Part shown: one piece after another, positions 23,004 through 31,675 of the stretch
Position numbering within the stretch: position 1 is the stretch's first letter
How the letters are laid out: every line of letters starts with the position of its first letter
NCBI GenBank assembly: GCA_040002995.1
Contig: JBDUDK010000021.1
Location: 1-36,412, forward strand
DNA: 36,412 nt
From: JBDUDK01 sp040002995
GTDB taxonomy: Bacteria; Actinomycetota; Acidimicrobiia; Acidimicrobiales; Ilumatobacteraceae
Direction of reading: 5' to 3'
Translations under genes and position numbers: made by a program
The notes under the pieces: generated by a model
The model's database searches: none
The model's input: only the letters and a program-made list of their open reading frames with translations
What the model was told of the DNA's origin: nothing

Positions 23004-24409
23004 CAGCGGATCGGCGCCAGTCGATCGTCACCCAGCACGCCCTCGAACGCCGCAAGAGCCTCCAGGACGACTCGGTCGCCGTGCATCGGTCCAACGACCT
23101 GCAGTCCAATGGGCAACCCACTGTCGGTGTAGCCCGCGTTCACGACGCCGGCCGGCGATCTCGTGAGATTGAACGGATACGTGAAGCGAACCCAGTTCGG
23201 ATCAGGCGACCCGTTGATCACACCGGGTTGGCCGGCGATGGGCGTGACCGCCGCGGTGGCGGGAGTGACCAGCAAGTCGACCCCGAGCGTGGACAGCACC
23301 TCGTGCAGACGAAGCGACAACCGATGCGTTTCCGCGATGGCCTCGGCGTAGTCGAGCACGGTCACCGAACGCTCGGCCCATTCGAGGCCGGCCCGCAGGC
23401 CGGGATCGAGCAGGTCCCATCGTTCGCGCTGCGCCGCAAGCGCCCGCAACGTGCCGATGTTGGCCAGCGTCAGAAACGTGCGAATGGGATCCTCAGGAAA
23501 GACGCTGTCGATCTCCAGGACCTCGACACCTTCCTCGGCGAGCCGCTTCACCGCGCCGAGAGTTCTGTCGGCGACTTCGGCATCAACCGGCGCATAACCG
23601 AGTGTCGGTGACCACCCGACGCGGGCGGGCAACGCCGGAAGGCCGTCGAGCGCGAACAGGCCCGGCTCGGCCGGCAACGAGCGCGGATCGGTGGGATGCG
23701 GTCCGGCGACGACCTCCAGTGCGTAGGCGATGTCGGCCAGCCGGCGCGCCATGGGGCCGCGGGCGGAGAGGTCGACCCAACCGGGTGCGTCGCCGCCGAC
23801 CGCGACGCGACCAAACGATGCCTTCATACCGGTCAATCCGCACAAGGCCGACGGAATTCGAATCGATCCGCCGCCATCGGAGCCGGTGGCCATCGGCACC
23901 ATCCCCGCCGCGATCGCGGCCGCACTTCCGCCCGACGACCCACCCGCGGAATGCGTAAGCGACCACGGGTTGGCCGTGCGTCCAAAGACCAGGTTGTCGG
24001 TGTCGCCTTTCCAGCCCTCCTCTGGTGTATTCGTCTTGCCGACTACTACCGCGCCCGCGGCGCGCAGGCGGGCGACCTGCACCGAGTCGGCCTCGGCCGG
24101 TGGATCGCCGGCGAAGAGGCGGGATCCGAAGCTCGTGACGAAGCCGGCCGCGGGTTCGAGATCTTTGACACCGATGGGGATGCCGGCGAGTGGACCGACC
24201 GACTCGCCCGCCGCGACTCGATCGTCGATACGAGAGGCTTCCGCGAGGGCGCGCTCGCCGTCGACGGCAACGAACGCGTTCACCTGCGGGTTGACGTGCT
24301 CGATGCGGTCAAGAGCGTGAGCGACGAGCTCGCGGGCGCCGACGCGCTTGGATCTCACCGCGTCGGACAGGCCGCGCAGCGACTCGGTCCGAAAGTCCAT
24401 GGCGGGCAA
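23003..24409 (-). CDS. Amidase signature family hydrolase
   Basis: A 468-residue amidase with the complete Ser-cisSer-Lys triad: Lys82 (GVKDLE), cis-Ser158 (GGSSGGSAAA) and nucleophile Ser182 (SDGGGSIRIPS). Length and the closing LPIGLQVVGPMHGDRVVLEALAAFE are typical. It hydrolyses a carboxamide; substrate specificity cannot be read from sequence and it lacks the gatB/gatC neighbours expected of GatA. The TTG at 24409 is preferred because GGAGGG lies 5 bases upstream; an ATG at 24400 is the alternative. It overlaps the phosphotransferase by one base and is divergent from the VOC gene, 59 bases away. Confidence 0.9.
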   Translation of the reverse strand: MPAMDFRTESLRGLSDAVRSKRVGARELVAHALDRIEHVNPQVNAFVAVDGERALAEASRIDDRVAAGESVGPLAGIPIGVKDLEPAAGFVTSFGSRLFAGDPPAEADSVQVARLRAAGAVVVGKTNTPEEGWKGDTDNLVFGRTANPWSLTHSAGGSSGGSAAAIAAGMVPMATGSDGGGSIRIPSALCGLTGMKASFGRVAVGGDAPGWVDLSARGPMARRLADIAYALEVVAGPHPTDPRSLPAEPGLFALDGLPALPARVGWSPTLGYAPVDAEVADRTLGAVKRLAEEGVEVLEIDSVFPEDPIRTFLTLANIGTLRALAAQRERWDLLDPGLRAGLEWAERSVTVLDYAEAIAETHRLSLRLHEVLSTLGVDLLVTPATAAVTPIAGQPGVINGSPDPNWVRFTYPFNLTRSPAGVVNAGYTDSGLPIGLQVVGPMHGDRVVLEALAAFEGVLGDDRLAPIR

Positions 24410-24468
24410 GCTAGCCCTCCTTTTCGGGCGGGCCGTTTCGACACGGCGGGCCGCCGTCGCCCATCATC

Positions 24469-25248
24469 ATGGCCATGATCGAAGGGATCGACCTCGACCA
24501 CATCGCCATCGCGATGGACGACGTCGCTCTGGGCTGGCCCCGCTACCGCGGCGAGCTGTCCGGCGTGTGGCTCGGCGGCGGCGAGACGCCGGGCTTCTAC
24601 TGCGGCCAGCTCCAGTACGCGAACGGCATGAAGCTCGAGCTTCTGCATCCGTGCCGCGTCGACGAGAACGACTTCCTCGCTCGCTTCCTCGTGCGGAGCG
24701 GACCGGGGCCCCACCACCTCACCTTCAAGGTGCCCGATTTACCCGCCGCGCTCGAAGAGGTCCGCGCCACCGGCCTCGAGCCGGTTGCAGTGAACTTGGA
24801 TGATCCGATGTGGAAAGAGGCTTTCCTGCATCCGAAGGCCGCTCCTGGCATCGTCGTGCAGCTCGCCGAAAGCCACGACGGATTCGCGCCGGAGCCTGAA
24901 CCGCCGAACTTCCCGGCCGCAAGCGCCGACGTTGCCGCGGCGCTCGAACGAGTGGTGCACCTGGTCGCTGATCTCGACGCGGCGCGGGCGCTGTTCGTCG
25001 AGTTGCTCGCTGGCGCGATCACGAACGAGGACAAGACATCTGATGGATACGTGCTCGATCTGGCGTGGCCAGGACCCGGGCGGCTGCGTTTGATTGAGCC
25101 GGTATCGGAGGTGCTCCGTTCTTGGCTCGGCCCGCGAGCGGGCCGCGTTCACCATCTGCGCTTCGCCTTCGATAGTCAGCCGGAACAGATTCGCGTCGTG
25201 GACCCCGAGGAGAATCTCGGGACCCGGCTCTTTATCGCCGGGCGCTAG
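24469..25248 (+). CDS. VOC-superfamily (glyoxalase-like) protein
   Basis: A 259-residue protein with two vicinal-oxygen-chelate modules. The first begins GIDLDHIAIAMDDV and includes KLELLHP and GPHHLTFKVPDLPAALEEVRATG with HLTF, as in methylmalonyl-CoA epimerases. The second covers about 155-255 (VVHLVADLDAARALFVELL, VHHLRFAFD). Metal ligands His11, Glu50-region and His84-region are suggested by the motifs. The reaction is unknown. No ribosome site precedes the ATG, so the transcript may be leaderless. Its TAG stop overlaps the convergent gene's TAG stop in the bases CTAG. Confidence 0.8.
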   Translation: MAMIEGIDLDHIAIAMDDVALGWPRYRGELSGVWLGGGETPGFYCGQLQYANGMKLELLHPCRVDENDFLARFLVRSGPGPHHLTFKVPDLPAALEEVRATGLEPVAVNLDDPMWKEAFLHPKAAPGIVVQLAESHDGFAPEPEPPNFPAASADVAAALERVVHLVADLDAARALFVELLAGAITNEDKTSDGYVLDLAWPGPGRLRLIEPVSEVLRSWLGPRAGRVHHLRFAFDSQPEQIRVVDPEENLGTRLFIAGR

Positions 25249-28200
25249 ACGAGCTGATCGGGGCGGAACTCACTCACACGAACGCAGCCCTTGCCAGACC
25301 GCTTGGCCTCGTACATGGCGCGGTCGGCTTCGAGCATCAGCCAGTCAGGGTCGATGAAATGTCCGTCGACGCAGGCGAGGCCGACACTGCCGCCCACCGT
25401 CATCGGACCCGTCGGAAGCTCCACCGGCCGCAGCAACTCTTCGACGACGCGTTCGGCGATGGCGACGGCGCCCTCAGTCGATGTCTCCGGGCACAGCAGC
25501 ACGAACTCGTCACCGCCCGTACGGGCGAGGGTGTCGGAGGGACGGGTCACCGCTTTGAGCCGCGCTGCCAGCTCACAAAGGACGAAGTCCCCCGCAAGGT
25601 GACCATGGGCGTCGTTGACTTCTTTGAACCCGTCGAGATCGATCAGCAGCAGCGACACGGGGTTCGGCTCCGCGCGCCGGGCCAGCGCGACTTCGAGCCG
25701 GCTCTGGAGCAACGTTCGGTTGGCGAGGCCCGTGAGCGGATCGTGCAAGGCCTGGAATTCGAGCTCATCCTCCAGGCGTTTGCGGTCAGTGATGTCCCGC
25801 AGCGATCCCCAGTACTCGACGCGCCCGTCGGCGCCGCGAATCGCCTTGGCGCTGTTGGAGATCCAGACCCAGTGACCGTCCTTGTGCCGCACACGAATTT
25901 CGAAGCGGACGGGCGCGCCCGTGAGGAACTCGTTGCGAATGCCCGTCATGATGGCCAGATCCTCGGGATAGACGAGATCGAGCAACGAGACACCGAGGAG
26001 CTGTTCGGGCTCGTGGCCGAGGACTTCGACCGACGAGGGCGAAACGTAGATCAGACGAAACTCGGAGTCGGCGAGCGTGACGACGTCGGCGGCCTGCTCC
26101 GAAAGCAGCCGGAACCGGGCCTCGCTCGCCCGCAACGCGCGGTCGAGGTTGCGGCGCTCGAGCACCGACGCGATCGTCGCGCCGAGGAGGGGGAGCACGC
26201 CCCGTTCGTCGGCGGTCCATTCCCTGGCGTTGTTCGTCGTGGCCAGCCCGAGTACGCCTCGCAACTGCCCGCCGACCGACATCGGCACCACGGCTCGGCC
26301 ACGGTCAACGACGCCGTCGAGGTGCTCCCATTCGCTGCCCGCGTCGGACTCACACGCGTCGTTGGTGAAAACCGGCTCGAGGGACGTGAGCACGCGTAGG
26401 CGGCCCGGGTATTCGGTCAGTTTCAGGGCGGGCGGCCTCTTCCCGAATCCGGCCTCGACGTTCCGACCGCTCCAGCCTGCGAGGTTGATCATGTGCATCG
26501 AGGCGGTCACCTCATCGACATAGACCACGTCTACTTCCATGAGGCGGCCGAGTTCGGCCATCAGACCGTCTAGTGACGCGACGAATCTCTCCGCGTCTTC
26601 GTTCAGGGCGCGCTGCGAAAGCCGGAGCGCGAACCGCTCGAGCTCGACGCGGGCTTGCATCGCGGATTCGGCACGCTTGCGTTCCGTGATGTCTCGCGCG
26701 GAGCACACCATGCCGCCGACCAGATCGTCGCCGGTGGTGGTGTTGATCTCGAACCAGACGTACTCGCCATCACCCCGGCGCAGACGGAGCTCGATAGGGG
26801 CGAGATGACCCTGCTCGTCGGCGCGACCGAGACCTTCCCTTGTATGGGCCAGGTCGTCGGGGTGCACGAAGTCGTGGAAGGTCCGACCAACGAAGTTTTC
26901 GGGCCCGTACCCGAGCAGCCGGTGAGCGGGGCCGTTCGCGAACAAGACCCTGCCCTCGTGATCGAGTACGCCGATCGCGTCGGACGTGTTCTCAAACAGA
27001 GCCGAGAGCCGAGCCTCGCTGACACGCAGAGCATCGTCGGCGCGCTGACGCTCGAGCGTGTGGGACAGGGTCTCGCCCACCTTGCGCAGGAGCGTGATTT
27101 CCTCGTCGCGCCATTCGCGGGTGCCCCTGAACATGCTGACGCCCAAATTGCCGATGAGATGCCCGCGTACCGATAGCGGGATCGCCAACAGCGCCTTGTC
27201 GGCGACGGGGAAGCGTTCGATATCCGCTCGAAGGTCGAGAGGAGCGAGCGACGTGTCGGAAAATACGATCGGCTCGAGCTTGCGCAACGCTTCCAGCCAG
27301 GCGGGGGCGAGCCCATCGTCGGCGCAGTCTGCCGCTTCTGGTGAGACTCCTTCGCCGGTCCACGATCCCACGTTCGTGAATACTTCGTTCTCGATACGTT
27401 CGATGTACGCGGCCTCTACCTCGAGCAGGCGCCCGAGGCGCCCGAGCAAGTCCTCGAGCGCCGCGATGAAGCCGGCCGGACCAAGGTCGAGGGCCTTCTG
27501 CGAGATTTCGAACGAGAACTCGTCGAACTCGGCGCGGCGCCTGGCCGCCTCTTCCGAAATGCGCCGCTGGGTGATCTCGCGGCAGGCGAAGACGTACCCG
27601 CCCGCGACCGCGTCGAATGCCTCGCCGCCTACCACCTCGAACCACCGGTAGGTGCCGTTGGCGTGGGCGGCCCGGAGCTCCACCCCGGTCATGCGCCGAC
27701 CGTTGAGCACCGCGTCGAACGCGGCGAGCGTCACGCCGAGGTCGTCAGGATGGAGGAAGTCGGCGAACGGCCGGCCCGCCATCGCCTCAGGTGACCGGCC
27801 GAGCAGCGCCATCGAGATCGGCGAGCAGTACTGGATGCGGCCGTCGGTGTCGGTGACCAAGAACAGGTCGCCTGCATTCGCGAACAGCGCGGACAAGCGC
27901 GCCTCGCTCCGCCGCAATGCGAGGTCGATCCGCTGCCGCTCGAGGATCTGGGCGATCGTGTTACCGACCTTGCAAAGGAACGACGCCTCGTCGTCGCTCC
28001 ACACTCTGGCCGAGTTCACCATCTCCACCCCGACGGCAGCGGTGAGCCGGCCGGCGACCCGCAAGGGGACGATCATCACGGCGCGCACTTGAGCAGATGG
28101 TCCGAAGACGTGCTCTCTTTCGGCCTGCCAGAGCGTCGGGGTCTCGCCGAGGTCGTCGACGCGCAGGCAGTCGGCCCCGGCGAGAGATTCGAGGTACGTC

Positions 28201-30122
28201 GCGAGACCAGTCAGCTCATCTGGCTCGTCGCGTGAGACACGGGTTGTGTGCAGCTCGGGGCGGCACCAGGCACCGAGCGTCGTGAAGCGGCTGGCCTCCT
28301 GGTCGAAGTAGTCCGCGTAGACGACATCGACGCCGAGCACGAAGCCGAGGTCGCGCAGCGTCGACGACAGGCGCCGCATGAAGCCTTCCGCGCCGCGATC
28401 GAGCGCGAGCTGGGCGAGTGATTGGAGGTAGAGGTCGTGGCGGCGACGGCTCTCGGTCGCTTCCTCTGCCGCGGTCCGGACGCGCAAGTCTCGGTGTGAA
28501 AGAACAAGGCCCTCTACCGACGGGTCGTCGAACAGCGGCGTTCCGGCTACCTCCACCGGGATCCACGATCCGTCCTGGTGCTGGAGGCGCAGCACGATCA
28601 GTTCATCGGGCGTGGATCCGACGTCCGGCGCGAAGAGCGCCGAGAAGCTGTCGACAGCTCGCTCGAGGTCGTCGGGGTGAACGAGGTCAAAGCCAGAAGT
28701 ACCGATCAGATCGGCGGGCGCCCGCCCCAGGAGCTGCTGGGCCTGGCGGTTGACGTAGGTGATCATGCCCTTCGCGTCGATCACCGATACGAGGTCGGCG
28801 GTGTTCGCCAGCAGGTGCTCGGTGCGCTGGGCACCGCGGCGCAATGCCTCTTCGGCTTCGCGCTGCGCACTGAGGTCGCGCCGCACCTGGAGCCAGTGCG
28901 TGTGTATGCCGCGTTCGTCGACGACGGGGCTCGTCGTGATGAGCACCGGGTAGACGGAGCCGTTGGCCCGCTGGTTCGTGACCTCGATCGTGATCGCCTC
29001 GGCGCGGTCGAAGGCGTCGGCGAGGCGAGCCAGTTCGGTCTTGTCGGTGCTCTGCGCCTGCAGCAGACGCGGCGTCTTACCGATTACGTCGGTGGCGCGG
29101 TAACCGGTCTCCAGCTCGAACGCGGCGTTGGCATACAGAATGCGCGGCCCCAGCGGACGGCGGCTGCCCTCGGCGGCGAGCACCAACACCGAGTCGGGAG
29201 CCGCGTCGAGCGCCGCCAGCAGCAGCCGCGCGCGGGGGCCTCCGAAACCGGGAAGTTCGGCAGCCCGGGGATCGACGCGACGTGATGTCGCCGGCGGCTC
29301 GGCACCGCACCAGGGCCGGCCGAGCAGCTCGTCGATCTGCTCCGCCAACACGGGTGGCGAGAAGTAGAAGCCCTGGGCCCGATCGGCGCCGAGGCGCATC
29401 ACCGCCTCGACTTGGCCGATCTGCTCGACGCCCTCGACGACCGCCCTCATACCGAGGGCATGGCTCAAGTCGATCACTGCTTCAACGATCGCAGCGTCGG
29501 CGAGCGAGCCGTCGACGCTGCTGACGAAACTCCGATCGATCTTCACCGACGTCACCGGGAGCCGGCGGAGATAGGTGAGCGACGAGTAGCCGGTCCCGAA
29601 ATCGTCGAGTGCGACTTCGAGGCCTTGCGTGCGCAGACGCTGGAGGACGCGGACCGCGTCGTCGAGGTCAGAGACGACACTCGACTCCGTGACCTCGATG
29701 CCGAGCGAGCGACTGTCGATGTGATGGTCGGTCATGGCCGCCGTGATCGATCTCAACAACTCGTCGCCGTCGTCGAGCTGGGCCGCGGCGAGATTCACCC
29801 ACACCCGCACCGGGCTGGCGCCGTGCCCCTGCCAGCGCGCCGCGTGCCGGGCCGCTTCTCGAATCACCCAGTCGCCGAGGTGGCCGGTCAGCCCGGTGGC
29901 CTTGGCGATGGGTAGGAACGTGGCCGGCAAAAGCAGTCCACGAGTCGGGTGTTGCCAGCGCACCAGCGCCTCCACCCCGACCACGCTGCCGCCGCTCAAA
30001 TCGATCGTCGGCTGAAAATGCAGGACAAAGCCGCCGTCATCGAGGGCGGCGGTTAGCTCGCGCGGATCAAGACTGGGCAGGGATCTCCCTGCCAGACTCA
30101 CCAGCTCTTGGCCCGCGCGCAC
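25245..30122 (-). CDS. EAL-(PAS/GAF)n-GGDEF cyclic-di-GMP signalling protein
   Basis: A 1625-residue cytosolic protein without membrane segments. EAL domain at about 25-268 with EALVRW (51-56), Asn110, IEVTES (142-147), DDFGTG (173-178), KIDRSF and VEGVE, all consistent with an active phosphodiesterase. Then PAS-like 300-420, PAS 434-550, GAF-like 565-730, PAS 738-856, GAF-like 865-1027, PAS 1032-1150, GAF-like 1160-1330, PAS 1333-1450. GGDEF domain 1455-1618 has GGDEF at 1536-1540 and an RPSD inhibitory site at 1527-1530 at the correct spacing, so an active, product-inhibited cyclase is expected. The start is GTG with a weak ribosome site. EAL ahead of GGDEF is the reverse of the common order. 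Confidence 0.93.
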   Translation of the reverse strand: MRAGQELVSLAGRSLPSLDPRELTAALDDGGFVLHFQPTIDLSGGSVVGVEALVRWQHPTRGLLLPATFLPIAKATGLTGHLGDWVIREAARHAARWQGHGASPVRVWVNLAAAQLDDGDELLRSITAAMTDHHIDSRSLGIEVTESSVVSDLDDAVRVLQRLRTQGLEVALDDFGTGYSSLTYLRRLPVTSVKIDRSFVSSVDGSLADAAIVEAVIDLSHALGMRAVVEGVEQIGQVEAVMRLGADRAQGFYFSPPVLAEQIDELLGRPWCGAEPPATSRRVDPRAAELPGFGGPRARLLLAALDAAPDSVLVLAAEGSRRPLGPRILYANAAFELETGYRATDVIGKTPRLLQAQSTDKTELARLADAFDRAEAITIEVTNQRANGSVYPVLITTSPVVDERGIHTHWLQVRRDLSAQREAEEALRRGAQRTEHLLANTADLVSVIDAKGMITYVNRQAQQLLGRAPADLIGTSGFDLVHPDDLERAVDSFSALFAPDVGSTPDELIVLRLQHQDGSWIPVEVAGTPLFDDPSVEGLVLSHRDLRVRTAAEEATESRRRHDLYLQSLAQLALDRGAEGFMRRLSSTLRDLGFVLGVDVVYADYFDQEASRFTTLGAWCRPELHTTRVSRDEPDELTGLATYLESLAGADCLRVDDLGETPTLWQAEREHVFGPSAQVRAVMIVPLRVAGRLTAAVGVEMVNSARVWSDDEASFLCKVGNTIAQILERQRIDLALRRSEARLSALFANAGDLFLVTDTDGRIQYCSPISMALLGRSPEAMAGRPFADFLHPDDLGVTLAAFDAVLNGRRMTGVELRAAHANGTYRWFEVVGGEAFDAVAGGYVFACREITQRRISEEAARRRAEFDEFSFEISQKALDLGPAGFIAALEDLLGRLGRLLEVEAAYIERIENEVFTNVGSWTGEGVSPEAADCADDGLAPAWLEALRKLEPIVFSDTSLAPLDLRADIERFPVADKALLAIPLSVRGHLIGNLGVSMFRGTREWRDEEITLLRKVGETLSHTLERQRADDALRVSEARLSALFENTSDAIGVLDHEGRVLFANGPAHRLLGYGPENFVGRTFHDFVHPDDLAHTREGLGRADEQGHLAPIELRLRRGDGEYVWFEINTTTGDDLVGGMVCSARDITERKRAESAMQARVELERFALRLSQRALNEDAERFVASLDGLMAELGRLMEVDVVYVDEVTASMHMINLAGWSGRNVEAGFGKRPPALKLTEYPGRLRVLTSLEPVFTNDACESDAGSEWEHLDGVVDRGRAVVPMSVGGQLRGVLGLATTNNAREWTADERGVLPLLGATIASVLERRNLDRALRASEARFRLLSEQAADVVTLADSEFRLIYVSPSSVEVLGHEPEQLLGVSLLDLVYPEDLAIMTGIRNEFLTGAPVRFEIRVRHKDGHWVWISNSAKAIRGADGRVEYWGSLRDITDRKRLEDELEFQALHDPLTGLANRTLLQSRLEVALARRAEPNPVSLLLIDLDGFKEVNDAHGHLAGDFVLCELAARLKAVTRPSDTLARTGGDEFVLLCPETSTEGAVAIAERVVEELLRPVELPTGPMTVGGSVGLACVDGHFIDPDWLMLEADRAMYEAKRSGKGCVRVSEFRPDQLV

Positions 30123-30188
30123 CCAGGTTCATCGGCATCGTCAAGGCCGAGATGTGCGGTTATCGCGTCGCTTGCCGATCTCTAAACC

Positions 30189-30716
30189 TCAGACGGTTAC
30201 CGGGCCGCCGCAGCGCCAGTACTCCCCCGAGCTCCGGTCGAGAAAGCCCTCGTCGACGAGATACCGCCGCAGGGCAGCGGTGTCGGCGTTCCATTTACCG
30301 AGGATGAGGTTGACTGACGCCTCCGAGTAGCGTCTACCCGGCTCGAACTCCTGGGCCAGCACCTCGAGTATCACCAGACGCTTCGACCGGGCGACTGGAA
30401 TCCGCAGAAGACGCCCGTCGCGGACGAATGCCCTCAATACGCCGGTCGGGGCGTCGCCGCTCTCGTCCGGAACGGCCCGGCCGGCGGCGCCCGCGGCTTC
30501 GCGGAAGGCATCGGCGAACAGGACTAGGCGATCGTCCTCCTTCATCACCAAACCGGTGTCGACCAGACGCGACAACGCCGTGCCGGCAGCACGGGCCGAG
30601 AGCCCTGTCCGCTTGCGCACCCCTGCGAGGTCCTCCTCACCGAGGATCAGGGCGGCCACGACCTGACGCCGGCTGGCGTCGGCGAGCAGACCGACGAGGT
30701 CGCTCGAGCTCAGCAC
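30189..30716 (-). CDS. ArsR-like HTH regulator with DUF2087 domain
   Basis: About 175 residues. Residues 1-85 look like a winged helix (LVGLLADASRRQVVAALIL, then RKRTGLSARAAGTALSRLVDTGLV). The C-terminal part is DUF2087 (RLLRIPVARSKRLVILEVLAQEFEPGRRYSEASVNLIL, then LRRYLVDEGFLDR and YWRCGG), a domain usually attached to such DNA-binding parts. The GTG at 30716 is chosen because it places the start just after the dehydrogenase stop (30728); a frame reaches 30881 inside that gene. It is the last gene of the polyamine-transporter operon and may regulate it, which is inference. Confidence 0.8.
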   Translation of the reverse strand: MLSSSDLVGLLADASRRQVVAALILGEEDLAGVRKRTGLSARAAGTALSRLVDTGLVMKEDDRLVLFADAFREAAGAAGRAVPDESGDAPTGVLRAFVRDGRLLRIPVARSKRLVILEVLAQEFEPGRRYSEASVNLILGKWNADTAALRRYLVDEGFLDRSSGEYWRCGGPVTV

Positions 30717-30727
30717 GTCATCGGTGC

Positions 30728-31651
30728 TCAGTAGCCGAGATTGGTGTCGACGAGGCCGATGAGGGGCGCCCCGGCCGCAAAACGCCGAACGTTGACCGTA
30801 ATGCGCTCGGCGAGGAGGGGTTCGGCCATCTCGGGCGTGTTGCCAACATGGGGCGTGATTATGCAGTTGGGCAACGTCCACAGCGGATGGCGTTCCGGCA
30901 GGGGTTCTGGGTCGGTGACATCGAGCGCCGCGCCGGCGATCGTGCCGTCTCGGAGCGCGTCGACCAGATCGCCCGTGACGACGTGCCTACCCCGGGCCAC
31001 GTTTATGAGAAAGGCATGGCGCTCCATCAGCCTGAGCTCGTCGGCCCCGATGATGCCCTCCGTCTCGGCGGTGAGGGCGAGAGCCAGCACGACGAGTTCG
31101 GCCCCCGAGAGTGCTTCGTAGAGACGCTCCGACTCGATGACGACATCGGCTCCGTCCATGGCTTGAACACGGTTTCGTACCACGGTGACGTGCGCGCGAA
31201 ATGGTGTAAGCAACCGCAGCAGCGACTCGGTGATCCCGCCGCCGCCGAGAATCGTCACCCGCGCATCGAGGAGGTTGCGGCCGCGGGGAGGCAACCAGGT
31301 CGTGGCGTGGCTGTAGAACTGAATGCCGCGAAACAGTGACAACGCGAACCCAATAGCGAGCTCGGCCACCGGCTCGGCGTAGACACCTTTGCCGCAGGTC
31401 CACGTACGGTCATCGTCGATGACATCGAGGAACCGCTCGATTCCTGCGTAGGGCAGCTGCACCCACCGCACGTCGGGCGCGGAGTCGAGTGTGGCAACGA
31501 GCTCGGACGGACGCGCCGGCGTGCCCCACACCAAACCCTCGGCCCCGCTCGCCGGCACGAGACGGCCACCACCTGCCTCGATCGCGTCGGCCATCCAGCG
31601 GGGAGAGTTCTCGGGCGCCAGGGCGATGCGGGGCGCGCTGCTACTTGGCAT
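30728..31651 (-). CDS. D-isomer-specific 2-hydroxyacid dehydrogenase
   Basis: A 307-residue dehydrogenase. The NAD-binding region begins VTILGGGGITESLLRLL; catalytic residues are Arg in NVARGRHV, Glu in DPEPLPERHPLW and His in ITPHVGNT. It is near the shorter end of the family, with a compact N-terminal domain (VQLPYAGIERFLDV). It reduces a 2-keto acid or oxidises a D-2-hydroxy acid; the partner substrate is not clear. It starts 24 bases after the glycosyltransferase stop and is probably in the same operon. Confidence 0.88.
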   Translation of the reverse strand: MPSSSAPRIALAPENSPRWMADAIEAGGGRLVPASGAEGLVWGTPARPSELVATLDSAPDVRWVQLPYAGIERFLDVIDDDRTWTCGKGVYAEPVAELAIGFALSLFRGIQFYSHATTWLPPRGRNLLDARVTILGGGGITESLLRLLTPFRAHVTVVRNRVQAMDGADVVIESERLYEALSGAELVVLALALTAETEGIIGADELRLMERHAFLINVARGRHVVTGDLVDALRDGTIAGAALDVTDPEPLPERHPLWTLPNCIITPHVGNTPEMAEPLLAERITVNVRRFAAGAPLIGLVDTNLGY

Positions 31652-31675
31652 GCGACTACGACGATACCCCGCGCA

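Noticed and set aside
25359..26399. 346-codon plus-strand frame opposite the GGDEF gene
   Set aside because: Antisense frame caused by high GC; no start context or motif, and the minus strand is unambiguous.
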